A DNA stretch of 64,000 nt from a candidate division FCPU426 bacterium. GTDB lineage: Bacteria > Oederibacteriota > Muellerivitia > Muellerivitales > DAHXKG01. Under the pieces are notes generated by a model. The model was not told where the DNA came from. It saw only the letters and a program-made list of their open reading frames with translations, and searched no databases. Position numbers and translations under genes: made by a program. The stretch covers positions 184,702 through 248,701 of the forward strand of contig DAHXKG010000003.1 in the NCBI GenBank assembly GCA_027366525.1, read 5' to 3'. Below, in pieces: positions 27,856 through 36,100 of the stretch; position 1 is the first letter of the stretch, and every line of letters begins with the position of its first letter.

Positions 27856-28437
27856 TTAGTTAATTAAATAAAAAGCTCTTCGATATTTTGTGACATCCAA
27901 AACAGTTTCATTGTTTAATTCGGCAAAGTTTCTTTTTTTCCATAAATACCAATGATCATCATGTTTAGAGTGGGCTATGTACATTTTTGCTTTGGGACCC
28001 TTCTTTGAATTGGTGTGGATAGCGGAAAGTATTAAAGATTTAAAAACGGTGATCGGGAAAATGAAAATATTGTCTTTGTAACCTGTTATTGGATCGGCCA
28101 TAACATAAGCTAAAAAAAGATGAGGATTGGAATGTTTAAAATCATCTAAGTTGAAAAAACGCCATGATGTGTAATCGAAATTTTTTCTTTCCCATGCGAG
28201 GGCACAATTAAAAAGTCGTCCGTATTTTATCTGGACTTCAAAATATCGAATTTCACTTTCAGTCTTCTTTCGTAATATCAAATCCACTTTATCCACATCC
28301 AAATACCGAGAGTAGGGATTGAATCCATTTTCAAAAAACTCGAATTTTGCGATTGTCTCTCCAAGAATTTCGTAATGTCCTGCCTTGGAATACTCATTTT
28401 TAGAGCGATTTTTTAATTGGGGTAGTTGGATATCCAT
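27856..28437 (-). CDS. Predicted PD-(D/E)XK nuclease-like protein
   Basis: A 193-residue protein whose family I cannot name. It contains VDKVDLILRKK followed after a short gap by RYFEVQIKYGR: an Asp, then E-x-Q/K type core with a following Tyr, as in restriction-endonuclease-fold proteins such as very-short or homing-type relatives (D...EVQIK). The rest has Trp/Tyr-rich strands. It ends 15 nt before the helicase start, so it probably belongs to the same operon and may supply a cutting activity. Nuclease assignment is inference. Confidence 0.55.
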   Translation of the reverse strand: MDIQLPQLKNRSKNEYSKAGHYEILGETIAKFEFFENGFNPYSRYLDVDKVDLILRKKTESEIRYFEVQIKYGRLFNCALAWERKNFDYTSWRFFNLDDFKHSNPHLFLAYVMADPITGYKDNIFIFPITVFKSLILSAIHTNSKKGPKAKMYIAHSKHDDHWYLWKKRNFAELNNETVLDVTKYRRAFYLIN

Positions 28438-28726
28438 TAAACAATTTTAACCCTTCCCCCCTATTTGGTAAATTGGAAACCGCACGTTCAATTTGCCCCC
28501 AACGATTTATTTTTATGCCTAAAGCCACGTCAGATAAAGTAGATTTAGGGATACGAGTTATCTTGGAAGCATAGTCTAAAAAATAACACAACCTTGAAAA
28601 CAGGCCTTTTATCCCACGAAAATAGGGAACCCGCCGACACCTTTGTCGGTATGCTGACATGACCAAAGGTGGTTTGCTGATGGAATGGGTATAAAAAAGT
28701 GATTGTAGAAACAATTCCTTCAACAA
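28400..28726 (-). CDS. Possible small HTH-like protein upstream of the nuclease-like gene
   Basis: A 108-codon frame overlapping the next gene by 38 nt. The segment YASKITRIPKSTLSDVALGI resembles a helix-turn-helix, but the N-terminal 40 residues are unlike a normal protein and no ribosome binding site is clear; internal ATG 28660 is an alternative start. It could be a short regulator of the operon or a chance frame. Confidence 0.35.
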   Translation of the reverse strand: MLKELFLQSLFYTHSISKPPLVMSAYRQRCRRVPYFRGIKGLFSRLCYFLDYASKITRIPKSTLSDVALGIKINRWGQIERAVSNLPNRGEGLKLFNGYPTTPIKKSL

Positions 28727-28802
28727 TTTGATTAATTTATCTTCACCTAAAGAGTTTGATATTTTCCAAATAACAGAGAACGATATTTTATAACAAATTT
28801 AT

Positions 28803-29129
28803 TTACTGGATAACTAATCTTAAACCAAGTGCCTGAATGATTTCTTGAAACCGCTTAATTTTCCAGGCCTCTTCCGAGTCCTTCAAGATTAATTGAAGCC
28901 GCCATTCACTTAAATGGGCTTTTTTAGCAATTCGTTTCATTCCCCCATTGGCTCGAATGACATCTTGAAACATGAGCTGCATTTCTTCCGGATCTTCTTT
29001 CTTTAAAGCTTGTGTTAAATATTTTCCCTTTTCATTCAGCCCCTTAAGTTTCTTCAAGTCTTTTGAGTTCAATTTTCTTCCTCCTAAGTTTTTATTCTTT
29101 ATAATCTTTTGAAAAACTCTTTGATTCAT
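28803..29129 (-). CDS. Addiction-module antidote-like protein (HI1420 type), no visible toxin
   Basis: The 108-residue protein has the pattern of HI1420-type antidotes: YLTQALKKEDPEEMQLMFQD, a central RANGGMKRIAKKAHLSEWRL helix-turn-helix and the end IIQALGLRLVIQ. These proteins normally pair with a RelE/HigB-like toxin encoded just upstream or downstream. None is visible here: upstream is the operator region, downstream a dubious frame. The N-terminal 35 residues are basic and not part of the usual domain. An orphan antitoxin left after toxin loss is the simplest reading. Confidence 0.6.
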   Translation of the reverse strand: MNQRVFQKIIKNKNLGGRKLNSKDLKKLKGLNEKGKYLTQALKKEDPEEMQLMFQDVIRANGGMKRIAKKAHLSEWRLQLILKDSEEAWKIKRFQEIIQALGLRLVIQ

Positions 29130-29222
29130 CTCATGTTCGAATGTGGTAGGTTATTCGAAAAAGAAACCACAAATAAACAAACGAGTGAAAAAACGATTAA
29201 TTTCTACAAATTCTCAATGTTC

Positions 29223-29316
29223 GAAATTGACTATCGGCAACTATTAAATCAAAAAATATATGAAGTTGCCAATTGACAACTATTAATTATATCTTTTGAA
29301 ATTGCCGAAAGGCAAC
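29223..29316. promoter_or_regulatory. Three 19-bp operator-like dyads
   Basis: Three related 19-mers lie between the divergent antitoxin-like and XRE genes: GAAATTGACTATCGGCAAC (29223-29241), GAAGTTGCCAATTGACAAC (29262-29280) and GAAATTGCCGAAAGGCAAC (29298-29316). Each has an imperfect TTGCC/GGCAA dyad; starts are 39 and 36 bp apart. A half-site (GGTTGCC) follows at 29328-29334. This is the arrangement expected of operators bound by an HTH repressor from one of the flanking genes. Confidence 0.6.
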
Positions 29317-29350
29317 CATTTTATTAGGGTTGCCATCATATAATTCAGGC

Positions 29351-29557
29351 ATGTCACAATATGCTAAAAAAGCTGTCAAAAACTTACGAAAGATGATCGT
29401 AGATAGTGGACTAACGATTGAACAAGTTGCTGTTGGTTCAGGAATCGACAAGGGGACCATATCCCGTTATCTCTCGGGTAAACGGGAACCTAAGGTTTCA
29501 TATCTAGAAAAGATTGCCGAATATTTGAAACAAGACTTTACGAATTTTTTTAGATAA
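29351..29557 (+). CDS. XRE-family HTH regulator
   Basis: A 68-residue Cro/CI-type DNA-binding protein that is nearly all domain: KNLRKMIVDSGLTIEQVAVG, then SGIDKGTISRYLSGKREPK (recognition helix) and YLEKIAEYLKQDF. ATG 29351 is the normal start; a TTG at 29330 would add seven residues and overlap an operator half-site. Three operator-like dyads lie directly upstream, so autoregulation is likely. No ribosome binding site stands out; leaderless or short-leader initiation is possible. Confidence 0.8.
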   Translation: MSQYAKKAVKNLRKMIVDSGLTIEQVAVGSGIDKGTISRYLSGKREPKVSYLEKIAEYLKQDFTNFFR

Positions 29558-29724
29558 TTATTGATTTCCTTTTTCTCGAAAGAATAGAACGCTAATAAAA
29601 GGCATAAACCGCGATGAAGAGATTCACCTTGGTAATATGCATGCCCAAAAAGGTTAAATATTTTTTTAAATCTTTCTTCATTTGCTTTCTCTAAGTATTT
29701 ATTTGCCCTATCTGAAAGGCTCAT
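29467..29724 (-). CDS. Possible small protein downstream of the Abi_C gene
   Basis: An 85-codon frame whose ATG overlaps the Abi_C stop by 4 nt, which favours a real coupled gene. The first half (RANKYLEKANEERFKKIFNL) looks like a helical protein; the second half is antisense to the XRE gene and therefore doubtful. Possibly the original C-terminus was replaced. Function unknown. Confidence 0.35.
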   Translation of the reverse strand: MSLSDRANKYLEKANEERFKKIFNLFGHAYYQGESLHRGLCLLLAFYSFEKKEINNYLKKFVKSCFKYSAIFSRYETLGSRLPER

Positions 29725-30059
29725 CTTTTGATTCCTTTTTCCTCGTAGGTTTGAACAAGGAAAACTGCTAAAGTCCCAGCTAAATTAACTGCCAATGAAG
29801 AATGTCGTTGTGAAGGAGGTGTTGTTGCAATGCCTCTTCCGTGAGCATCACCATATTTATTTCGGAAAGCCGCAAGGCCATCAACGGTTGTTTGGCATCC
29901 ACCTAGAATTTGTTTAATTATCGGGTCATTATGTTGGTCAGGGGCAAGATTCAATTTGAGAGTTGCTTGCTTAAAAAGTTTTGGTAAATCCCAATCCTCT
30001 TCATAAGCCACAGAAGCTTTTTCAAGAATGAATTTATATACGGTTTCTAGCAATGACAC
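29721..30059 (-). CDS. Abi_C (abortive infection C-terminal) domain protein
   Basis: The 112-residue protein consists of just the abortive-infection C-terminal domain: DLPKLFKQATLKLNLAPDQH, IIKQILGGCQTTVDGLAAF, RNKYGDAHGRG and SLAVNLAGTLAVFLVQTY. The RN...H motif resembles a HEPN RNase active site, which would fit an RNA-cleaving effector that halts growth on infection; that is inference. Family members usually carry another domain in front. Here the upstream gene overlaps by 26 nt and may provide it as a separate chain. Confidence 0.75.
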   Translation of the reverse strand: MSLLETVYKFILEKASVAYEEDWDLPKLFKQATLKLNLAPDQHNDPIIKQILGGCQTTVDGLAAFRNKYGDAHGRGIATTPPSQRHSSLAVNLAGTLAVFLVQTYEEKGIKR

Positions 30060-30993
30060 TTACGATCTCTAGGATTTCATTATCTGAGTTTTCTAACGGG
30101 CCCCCATTTTCATCCGCCAAGAAAATATGTTTAACACCACTTTGGGAAACAACTCTTGCTTTAATTTTCTTTACCTCCAAATCATATGGCAAACTTATCG
30201 CCAAACATTTAATTTCACCGGATGCTTTCTGCATTTGATCTGCTTTGGTTCTCAAACTCTCGCTTACATGATGGATTAATTCTCTATTTTTTTGTCTACG
30301 AACAGTACACTCCAAATGACCGAAAAATTCATTTTCAAAATAAATTTCAAAGTCAGTGGTTTTTACTCCTTCTTTTTCTAAAACAAATTTTAAGATTATG
30401 TTTTGGTTTTTCAAATCAAGGGCGACAGAAAATTCAAAACAAACATCCTCAGGATTCAAGGAAGGAGTTAATGCCTTTTTCACTTTGCTTCGAAACAAAG
30501 ATTCATCGTTTTGATCTTTAAGCCAATAAATATAAGAACCCAACTTCCTATAAAAATTAAAAATTATTGACCAAAATATTTCACGAGAATCATTAAATTT
30601 CTTCAACTCCCGAGAATCACGAATTATCGTAAAAAAAGCGGCCCTTTCAGAAACAACCAAATCTTGCCCTGCTTTAGAAAATCCCGCCTGAACAATTCCC
30701 GCGTCTTCTGGTGAAACAGGGATAATTTCATTTAACTTCGACATGTATTTTTCTCTAATGTTTTCTAGGAGCTTCGAGATTTCCTCTGATGATAAATTTT
30801 CACTCGATGAATCAAAATGAATTAATGTTCCTTCTAATAAATCGGAATGGATTTCAAATTCTTCCGAATATTTGGAATTTTTTCCTAAATAATTGTAAAG
30901 AAAAACAATTGAAGAAAACAAATAATCAACTGGATTGCTTTCAGCATTTCGATAGTCTTTTAAAATTTCTTTATCAACAATAACTTCGAGCAT
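30034..30993 (-). CDS. Unknown 319-residue partner of the Abi_C gene
   Basis: No family recognised. The N-terminal 160 residues are helical (YLFSSIVFLYNYLGKNS, EIFWSIIFNFYRKLGSYIYW); the middle is beta-rich with alternating hydrophobics (FEFSVALDLKNQNIILKFVL); the end, from IKCLAISLPYDLEV to EILEIVSVIARNRI, may be a small alpha/beta domain. No nuclease or NTPase motif is evident. The 26-nt overlap with the Abi_C gene implies that both work together, for example as sensor and effector; this is inference. Confidence 0.6.
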   Translation of the reverse strand: MLEVIVDKEILKDYRNAESNPVDYLFSSIVFLYNYLGKNSKYSEEFEIHSDLLEGTLIHFDSSSENLSSEEISKLLENIREKYMSKLNEIIPVSPEDAGIVQAGFSKAGQDLVVSERAAFFTIIRDSRELKKFNDSREIFWSIIFNFYRKLGSYIYWLKDQNDESLFRSKVKKALTPSLNPEDVCFEFSVALDLKNQNIILKFVLEKEGVKTTDFEIYFENEFFGHLECTVRRQKNRELIHHVSESLRTKADQMQKASGEIKCLAISLPYDLEVKKIKARVVSQSGVKHIFLADENGGPLENSDNEILEIVSVIARNRI

Positions 30994-31078
30994 TTAAATT
31001 ATTCCTAATCTAAAGGCAAACCATAGGCTACCTGAATCAAGTTGTTCTGATAGCCGTTGCGAAGCATTAGTTCGTAAT

Positions 31079-31504
31079 TCAATTTCGCACTCCAACTATA
31101 TAAATGCCAAATTTAACCAGTAAGTGCAACACAGTACCAAAAGACTTCCACCAAAGTTTTAAAGCCAAGACATTTTCTGGGTCTATTATTAAGTCGTCTT
31201 TCGATGGACTTAAATTCCGCCAAGACACTTTAGCAAGGTCGGTCTTTTTTGGCAAATACCGACGAACGAGGTCGATTGAATTTTCAACAGCTCCCTTCTT
31301 CCAACTGTGAAACGGGGCACAAAAATATGATTTCGTCCCAAAAGCCCGATTTGTTCTCAAGTGATAGGCATTCTCGGTGCCGTTGTCATAGGTCAAACTC
31401 ATACGAGCTTGGGAAGGAAGGCTCGCTAAAGCATCCTTGAGGCGGCGATTCATATGGGAAGCCCGCACTATAAAAAACGTACACGTGTATACTTTTAGGA
31501 TCAA
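31079..31504 (-). pseudogene. IS30-type transposase fragment
   Basis: The frame carries the C-terminal catalytic part of an IS30-type transposase: MSLTYDNGTENAYH (DNG), SYFCAPFHSWKKGAVENSID and RRYLPKKTDLAKVSW. After that a frameshift occurs; the other frame continues RPRKCLGFKTLVEVF, the usual ending. The N-terminal HTH part is absent. Inactive remnant inside the island. Confidence 0.8.
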
Positions 31505-31639
31505 AAAGCATTATTTTAAGGGGGAAAACAGTCTTTTCGGATGATTGGAGGATGGCCCATTTCTGAAATCGTTATTTAAACGATTCGCCCCTTTGGGGAC
31601 CCTTGGACACACCTGTTTTAAAATCCGCCCCAAATTGGG

Positions 31640-32467
31640 TTAGGAAGTTAAATAAATAATCGCGTTACCCAATTTTGCTTCCTGGGCGATTTCCAACCAA
31701 AGTTTGTCATGTGTTAAAAATTTACAATTTGGTCCTAAGTAAATAAGTAATTCGCGATCGATTAGATCATTATGCTTTGGCGTTCTCATAAATGAACTGA
31801 GTAAATAACCCGCATACATTCTTAAATAATAATTCAGTCTTTCAAAAGCCAGGTTGAATTGATAACCGGACGGTTCCATTTCCAAATTCATTGCTCCATA
31901 TTCACTTAATGCAATTCTGAATCTGCTATTTAGGAAAATATCCAAATATTCTTTGCTGAACACATTTTCTTTCAATTGATTTAGACGCGCATCATTCGGT
32001 TGTAACATCCTTCCGCTTTTACGTGCCGTTAAATAACCAGGTAATAATTTTTTTTTCAGTTCTTCCATATTAGCTATTGCAAATTGGCATGCAGAATTTT
32101 TTTCTTCGCTAAGACTTTTAACCATACTTTCTGCGTCACCAAATTGTTCGTAGGCAAAAAAAACCATTAAGGGTTTGACGCGATCTTCAACCTTAATTCT
32201 GGGCTCATAATTTGGTATTTCCCATGCTTCTGTAAGATGTTCATATGGAGAAGGTAGTATTTCATCAACATCGGCAAATGTTCTTATAACCGCTTGATGA
32301 AATTCAAAGTTTTGGGGATTAGAGGAGGCAATAATTTCTATTGCAGAAAGTGGACTCGCCAAAAGCTTGCCGTATTTTTGCTTAAGATACGAACTGAAAT
32401 ATTTGTTTTGAGCGAGGCTATAGAAAACATTCGTATCAAGTACAGTTCCCACACAATCAGTAAACAT
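31640..32467 (-). CDS. PIN-like nuclease domain protein
   Basis: A 275-residue protein. The start VGTVLDTNVFYSL has the first acidic residue of a PIN domain; the end, HNDLIDRELLIYLGPNCKFLTHDKLW, has the clustered Asp residues and the T-x-D of the PIN active site. The middle 150 residues are helical and longer than usual. PIN proteins are metal-dependent RNases, often toxins. ATG 32467 has AAAGG 5 nt upstream; a TTG farther upstream is less likely. The HTH-membrane gene ends 45 nt before, so these two form an operon resembling a toxin-antitoxin pair. Confidence 0.65.
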   Translation of the reverse strand: MFTDCVGTVLDTNVFYSLAQNKYFSSYLKQKYGKLLASPLSAIEIIASSNPQNFEFHQAVIRTFADVDEILPSPYEHLTEAWEIPNYEPRIKVEDRVKPLMVFFAYEQFGDAESMVKSLSEEKNSACQFAIANMEELKKKLLPGYLTARKSGRMLQPNDARLNQLKENVFSKEYLDIFLNSRFRIALSEYGAMNLEMEPSGYQFNLAFERLNYYLRMYAGYLLSSFMRTPKHNDLIDRELLIYLGPNCKFLTHDKLWLEIAQEAKLGNAIIYLTS

Positions 32468-32512
32468 TTTTGCCTTTCTATTGGATCTTAATGAGCTCAA
32501 GGCACAGTCGTC

Positions 32513-32782
32513 CTACTTGCTCTTCATGGCCGCCTTAAGCAATAGAAAAAGTGCCGCCGCCACTCCTGCCCCAATCAAAATTCCAGCTAGAGTTTTTTGA
32601 ACTTCCTTGTCTTGTGCCGACTTCTCAAAATTTTCCATAAGCATTATTTGATGAGTGTTCGGTTGATATTCTCCACTTTCCCATCGAACTACTGTTATTG
32701 GGTGTGCGCCAAAGAGCTTTCCAAATTGGGCTTGTGTAAGACCCAATTTCTTACGAAGTTCTAAGATTTGTTCTCTGGTCAC
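32513..32782 (-). CDS. XRE-type HTH protein with a C-terminal membrane segment
   Basis: An 89-residue protein starting at GTG with AGAGAGGA just upstream. Residues 1-45 form an HTH (ILELRKKLGLTQAQFGKLFG, HPITVVRWESGEYQP). Residues about 62-85 are a hydrophobic Gly/Ala-rich helix (TLAGILIGAGVAAALFLLL) followed by a basic tail, so it is probably anchored in the membrane. A membrane-tethered repressor before a PIN-like gene is unusual. The promoter region has a long dyad overlapping the divergent promoter. Confidence 0.75.
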   Translation of the reverse strand: MTREQILELRKKLGLTQAQFGKLFGAHPITVVRWESGEYQPNTHQIMLMENFEKSAQDKEVQKTLAGILIGAGVAAALFLLLKAAMKSK

Positions 32783-32793
32783 TGATTCCTCTC

Positions 32794-32872
32794 TTGACAG
32801 CTAGTAGATACTAGTATAGTATCCACTAAATTGCTAGTACCTCTTTATATTCACCGTTGGTTGAGCCAACGG
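32794..32872 (+). promoter_or_regulatory. Promoter-operator and 5' hairpin of the zinc-ribbon microprotein
   Basis: TTGACA (32794-32799) is followed by 17 bp and TAGTAT (32817-32822), a good sigma-70 type promoter for the plus-strand gene. A 12-bp inverted repeat (32802-32813 and 32817-32828; TAGTAGATACTA against TAGTATCCACTA) covers the spacer and -10, as an operator would. In the leader, CCGTTGG (32854-32860) and CCAACGG (32866-32872) form a perfect 7-bp hairpin touching the ribosome binding site GGGGAAAGGAG, so translation may also be controlled. The HTH gene on the other strand is the natural candidate repressor. Confidence 0.6.
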
Positions 32873-32887
32873 GGAAAGGAGAAAACC

Positions 32888-33106
32888 ATGGACCATATAT
32901 GCCCGAAATGCGGGAAGATCGTGAAATATCTCCCTTATGGCAAAATAGCCGCCGCTGGTGTAACAAGTCTTGTCGGTGCAAAAGCGGCTAAAAGTTTTGA
33001 GGGTGTTGTTTTAACGGCGTTGGTAACTTTTGGTATCGGTGCGTTGGTAGATCAAGTTAATAAGACTTGCCCGACCTGTGGGGTTTTGTTTCAAGCCGTA
33101 GCTTAA
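32888..33106 (+). CDS. Zinc-ribbon microprotein with glycine-rich hydrophobic centre
   Basis: A 72-residue protein starting at ATG 32888 after AAAGGAG. It has CPKCGK near the start and CPTCG near the end, which together would make one zinc ribbon. The segment between them is Ala/Gly/Val rich (AAAGVTSLVGAKAAKSFEGV, then VLTALVTFGIGALVD) and may insert into or associate with the membrane. I do not know the family. It is transcribed divergently from the HTH/PIN-like pair over a shared operator and ends in its own terminator. Confidence 0.7.
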   Translation: MDHICPKCGKIVKYLPYGKIAAAGVTSLVGAKAAKSFEGVVLTALVTFGIGALVDQVNKTCPTCGVLFQAVA

Positions 33107-33125
33107 CAACTCCAACCAACCAAAT

Positions 33126-33165
33126 AAAAAGCCCTTGCAAACAAAGCCAAGGGCTTTTTATTTTT
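33126..33165. terminator. Bidirectional rho-independent terminator
   Basis: A perfect 12-bp stem, AAAAAGCCCTTG (33126-33137) and CAAGGGCTTTTT (33148-33159), with a 10-nt loop and T-rich flanks on both strands. It separates the convergent zinc-ribbon gene and the 1213-residue gene. Confidence 0.85.
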
Positions 33166-33181
33166 ACCATCTACATATGGA

Positions 33182-36100
33182 TTAAACGTTGTCCATTCTC
33201 CTTTTATGCTTATCAACAATCCTTTTCGCCTCTGAATCATACTCATCTGCCAAATCTCTTAAAATACTGGCCAAACACGGGAATCCAGCATTTTCAACAT
33301 CATTAGCTTTCTTCCTATAATTTTCAGCAAGGTCATTATCTGCCTTACCATTTGTGTCAACAAAATGAGCTCCACGAGCATTAAATAATGCTGTTCTGAA
33401 TCCCAATCTCATTTCATCGTAATTCTGGTCGTCGAGAACAGATGCGACTTCTTTATGTATCCATAACCCACTTGGGTCTTGTGGACTATGTATCAGTGCG
33501 TGGCCAATTCTTATTAAAGCGACTTCTAAATGACCAGACTCCGTACATGATTTAACAACTGAGTCAATCCACATTTTAAAGTTCTCTGCTACAAAAGAAC
33601 CATCCGGTTTCATGCCAGGGATAATTCGCCACCTTTCGAGCAAAGTGAATGCGTTATTCGCAAGAGCTTTTTCACTTTCCGAATATTCTTTTTTTATTCT
33701 TGGTTGTTTTTTTGAAAAAAACATGAATCGGATCAACTTACAAAACAAATTCGGATCCTCGCTGAGTCGTTGTTCCACAGTGATGGGTTTTACCCTACTC
33801 GAAAGACTATCCAGCATTTCTAGATATGCCCATTCAACTTTAAATAAATCAGTCTTATCTGTACTTGGATCATCTTGGAGAGCTTTAATAACTTCTTCGA
33901 CTTCGTAACTTGTTATAGAACTGACTGGTTCTTTTGATGAGACGCCAGCCAGTAGGGTTTTTACAGCCCGTGATTTATCCAAAGGTTGACCATCATGTAT
34001 TGTTTTGTTAATACAATATATCGCGGCCAAAGGTCTTCCAGCTTCCAACAACCCATCAATTGCCGTTGTAAAATCGCCACTTGCCTGAAAAATATTTGCG
34101 GGAGCATTCTTCCAGTAATCAATCTCTTTATCCCCTAGTAATTTCCTAACCCTTTTCCAAGTTTCGGGCATGAAAAACAAATAGATCAGAAATTTTAATT
34201 TCTGGGTATTGGTCCAACTCTCTTCAACGATTTTATCTACCCATGTCCATTTTTGTATCCAGTATCTCCCCTTGACGTAACCATCAACGAATTGACCTAT
34301 GCTTTTTGAATCAGCGTCCAGGAATTTTGGAATAACAGCCAAATCCGTTGAATCATTACCAGCCATACCAAAAGAAAGTCCGATGTTGTACGGAGATTCA
34401 ACCATTTCAACGAATCGAATAATGGATTCGATTCCACCTTGTCCCCAAATCTCCAATAGAGCCTTTTGCCTTTTTTCTTGTAATTCTTTTTCCTGCTCTT
34501 TATAACTTTTCTTTTCATCGAAGTAATCAAAATTCTTAGTATCAAACAACCTTTGATTTTTCTCCAAAAGGTCCGTTGGTTCTAATGACTTCGCGATTGA
34601 TTCAAGATTAGTAACTACATCTGCTGGTAATGCCCATTTAGCATCGTTGAATCGTTTGTGACGTGCGATAAATGTCATAAGTTGTTTCCACAGTATTGAT
34701 TTTTCATCTTCTGTTTTGCCATTTATTTCATCTGATTGTAAAAGTTTCAAAAATTCGTCAAACGCTGGTCTAGTGAGATGATCCAAAAACGAAATCAATT
34801 CAACCAGTCTTTCAAACCTTTCTTTCGCCATTTCAACTGTCAAATTGGCACAGAAGTTTGAAAGTTTCCAATATTCCGCATTAGGAACCTTTACTGGTTG
34901 ATCTCCTTCAAAACCATCTTTCCATTTAGGTTTATATGAATAGCTCGATGCCGTAGTTTGATTAGGAAGAAGACTTATCAAGAGTTTCCAAGCAACATCT
35001 GGTACTTCTTTCCTCAATGTTTGAAGTGCAATTTTTCTTTTTTCAATCGGTGCTTTTGTTTGCGGCAACCAAGGTAGAAATATTGTTGTGAGAGACCTTG
35101 AAGGACGATTAGCCCAATTTCCACCAGGATCTTTCGATGCCAGGGTTCCAAGAATAATGGTTACAGGAACCAAGTAACGTTCATCCCAAGCAAGAGTTTC
35201 TAAGGCCCAGAGCAATCCAGTGATATATGTTCTGCCAGAAAATCCGCTCCGTTCTTGTGCAAGCAATTCATCAAATGGGCTTGGCGATTGTTTTAAGGCG
35301 ATTTCTACTACACTTAAGAACTCATCCGGAGAGGACTCCGCAAGCAATGGAAGTAAATCGTTGAGGCTTCCCCATATACTCCATTCAACACCTGCCAGAG
35401 TTTTTTTAACCACATGCCGCGCAATAACCTTTGGTTTTTCATTTGTGAAATTGGTTAGTGCTTCCGGCCGACTGCCTAATAAGGACAATCCTTCAGCAAT
35501 ACCTTTTCGAATATTCCTGGATTGCGTTAATACTTTCTTTTTGGAACCGGCCATAAATCTTTCCTCCGGTTTCAAGTCAAATTGAAGGTCCCTTTCTTTC
35601 AAAACTTTAACTGCTACTTTGCCTAAAGCTTCCAAGTGTTCATCAAATATCCAAGAGCCTAACGATAACCACAAATTCAATCGATCTGAAACAACCCATA
35701 TTCCATTTTTAAAGGAAAGGGGGCTCCCATCTTTTTGAAAGAGTATTCTTAGTTTGGCAATCCAATCGTCATAACCATCCTTCCATAACAGGCTAATAAC
35801 TTCTTTGTCTGAATCTGAATTTTCATTCCAAGAGCCAACAAGATTTGCAATTGCCAACGCTTGAGCATTTTGGTCTCTACTCCAATCAATTTTTCCTGGT
35901 AGTAGAGGAGGTTCTATCAGTTCGGGTGGAACTGTTTCTGTAGGTTTTTTTCGAAACAAGTTCTTAATTTCATCGGACAAAGAATCAATAGTTATTACAC
36001 CGGCGTTCTGATTTGCATCAGAAATCTCTTTTACTAACAGCGCCCAAAGGCTTTGAGCATTTTCTTGCGATATTTGTCCAATATGCGAAAGAATCAATGA

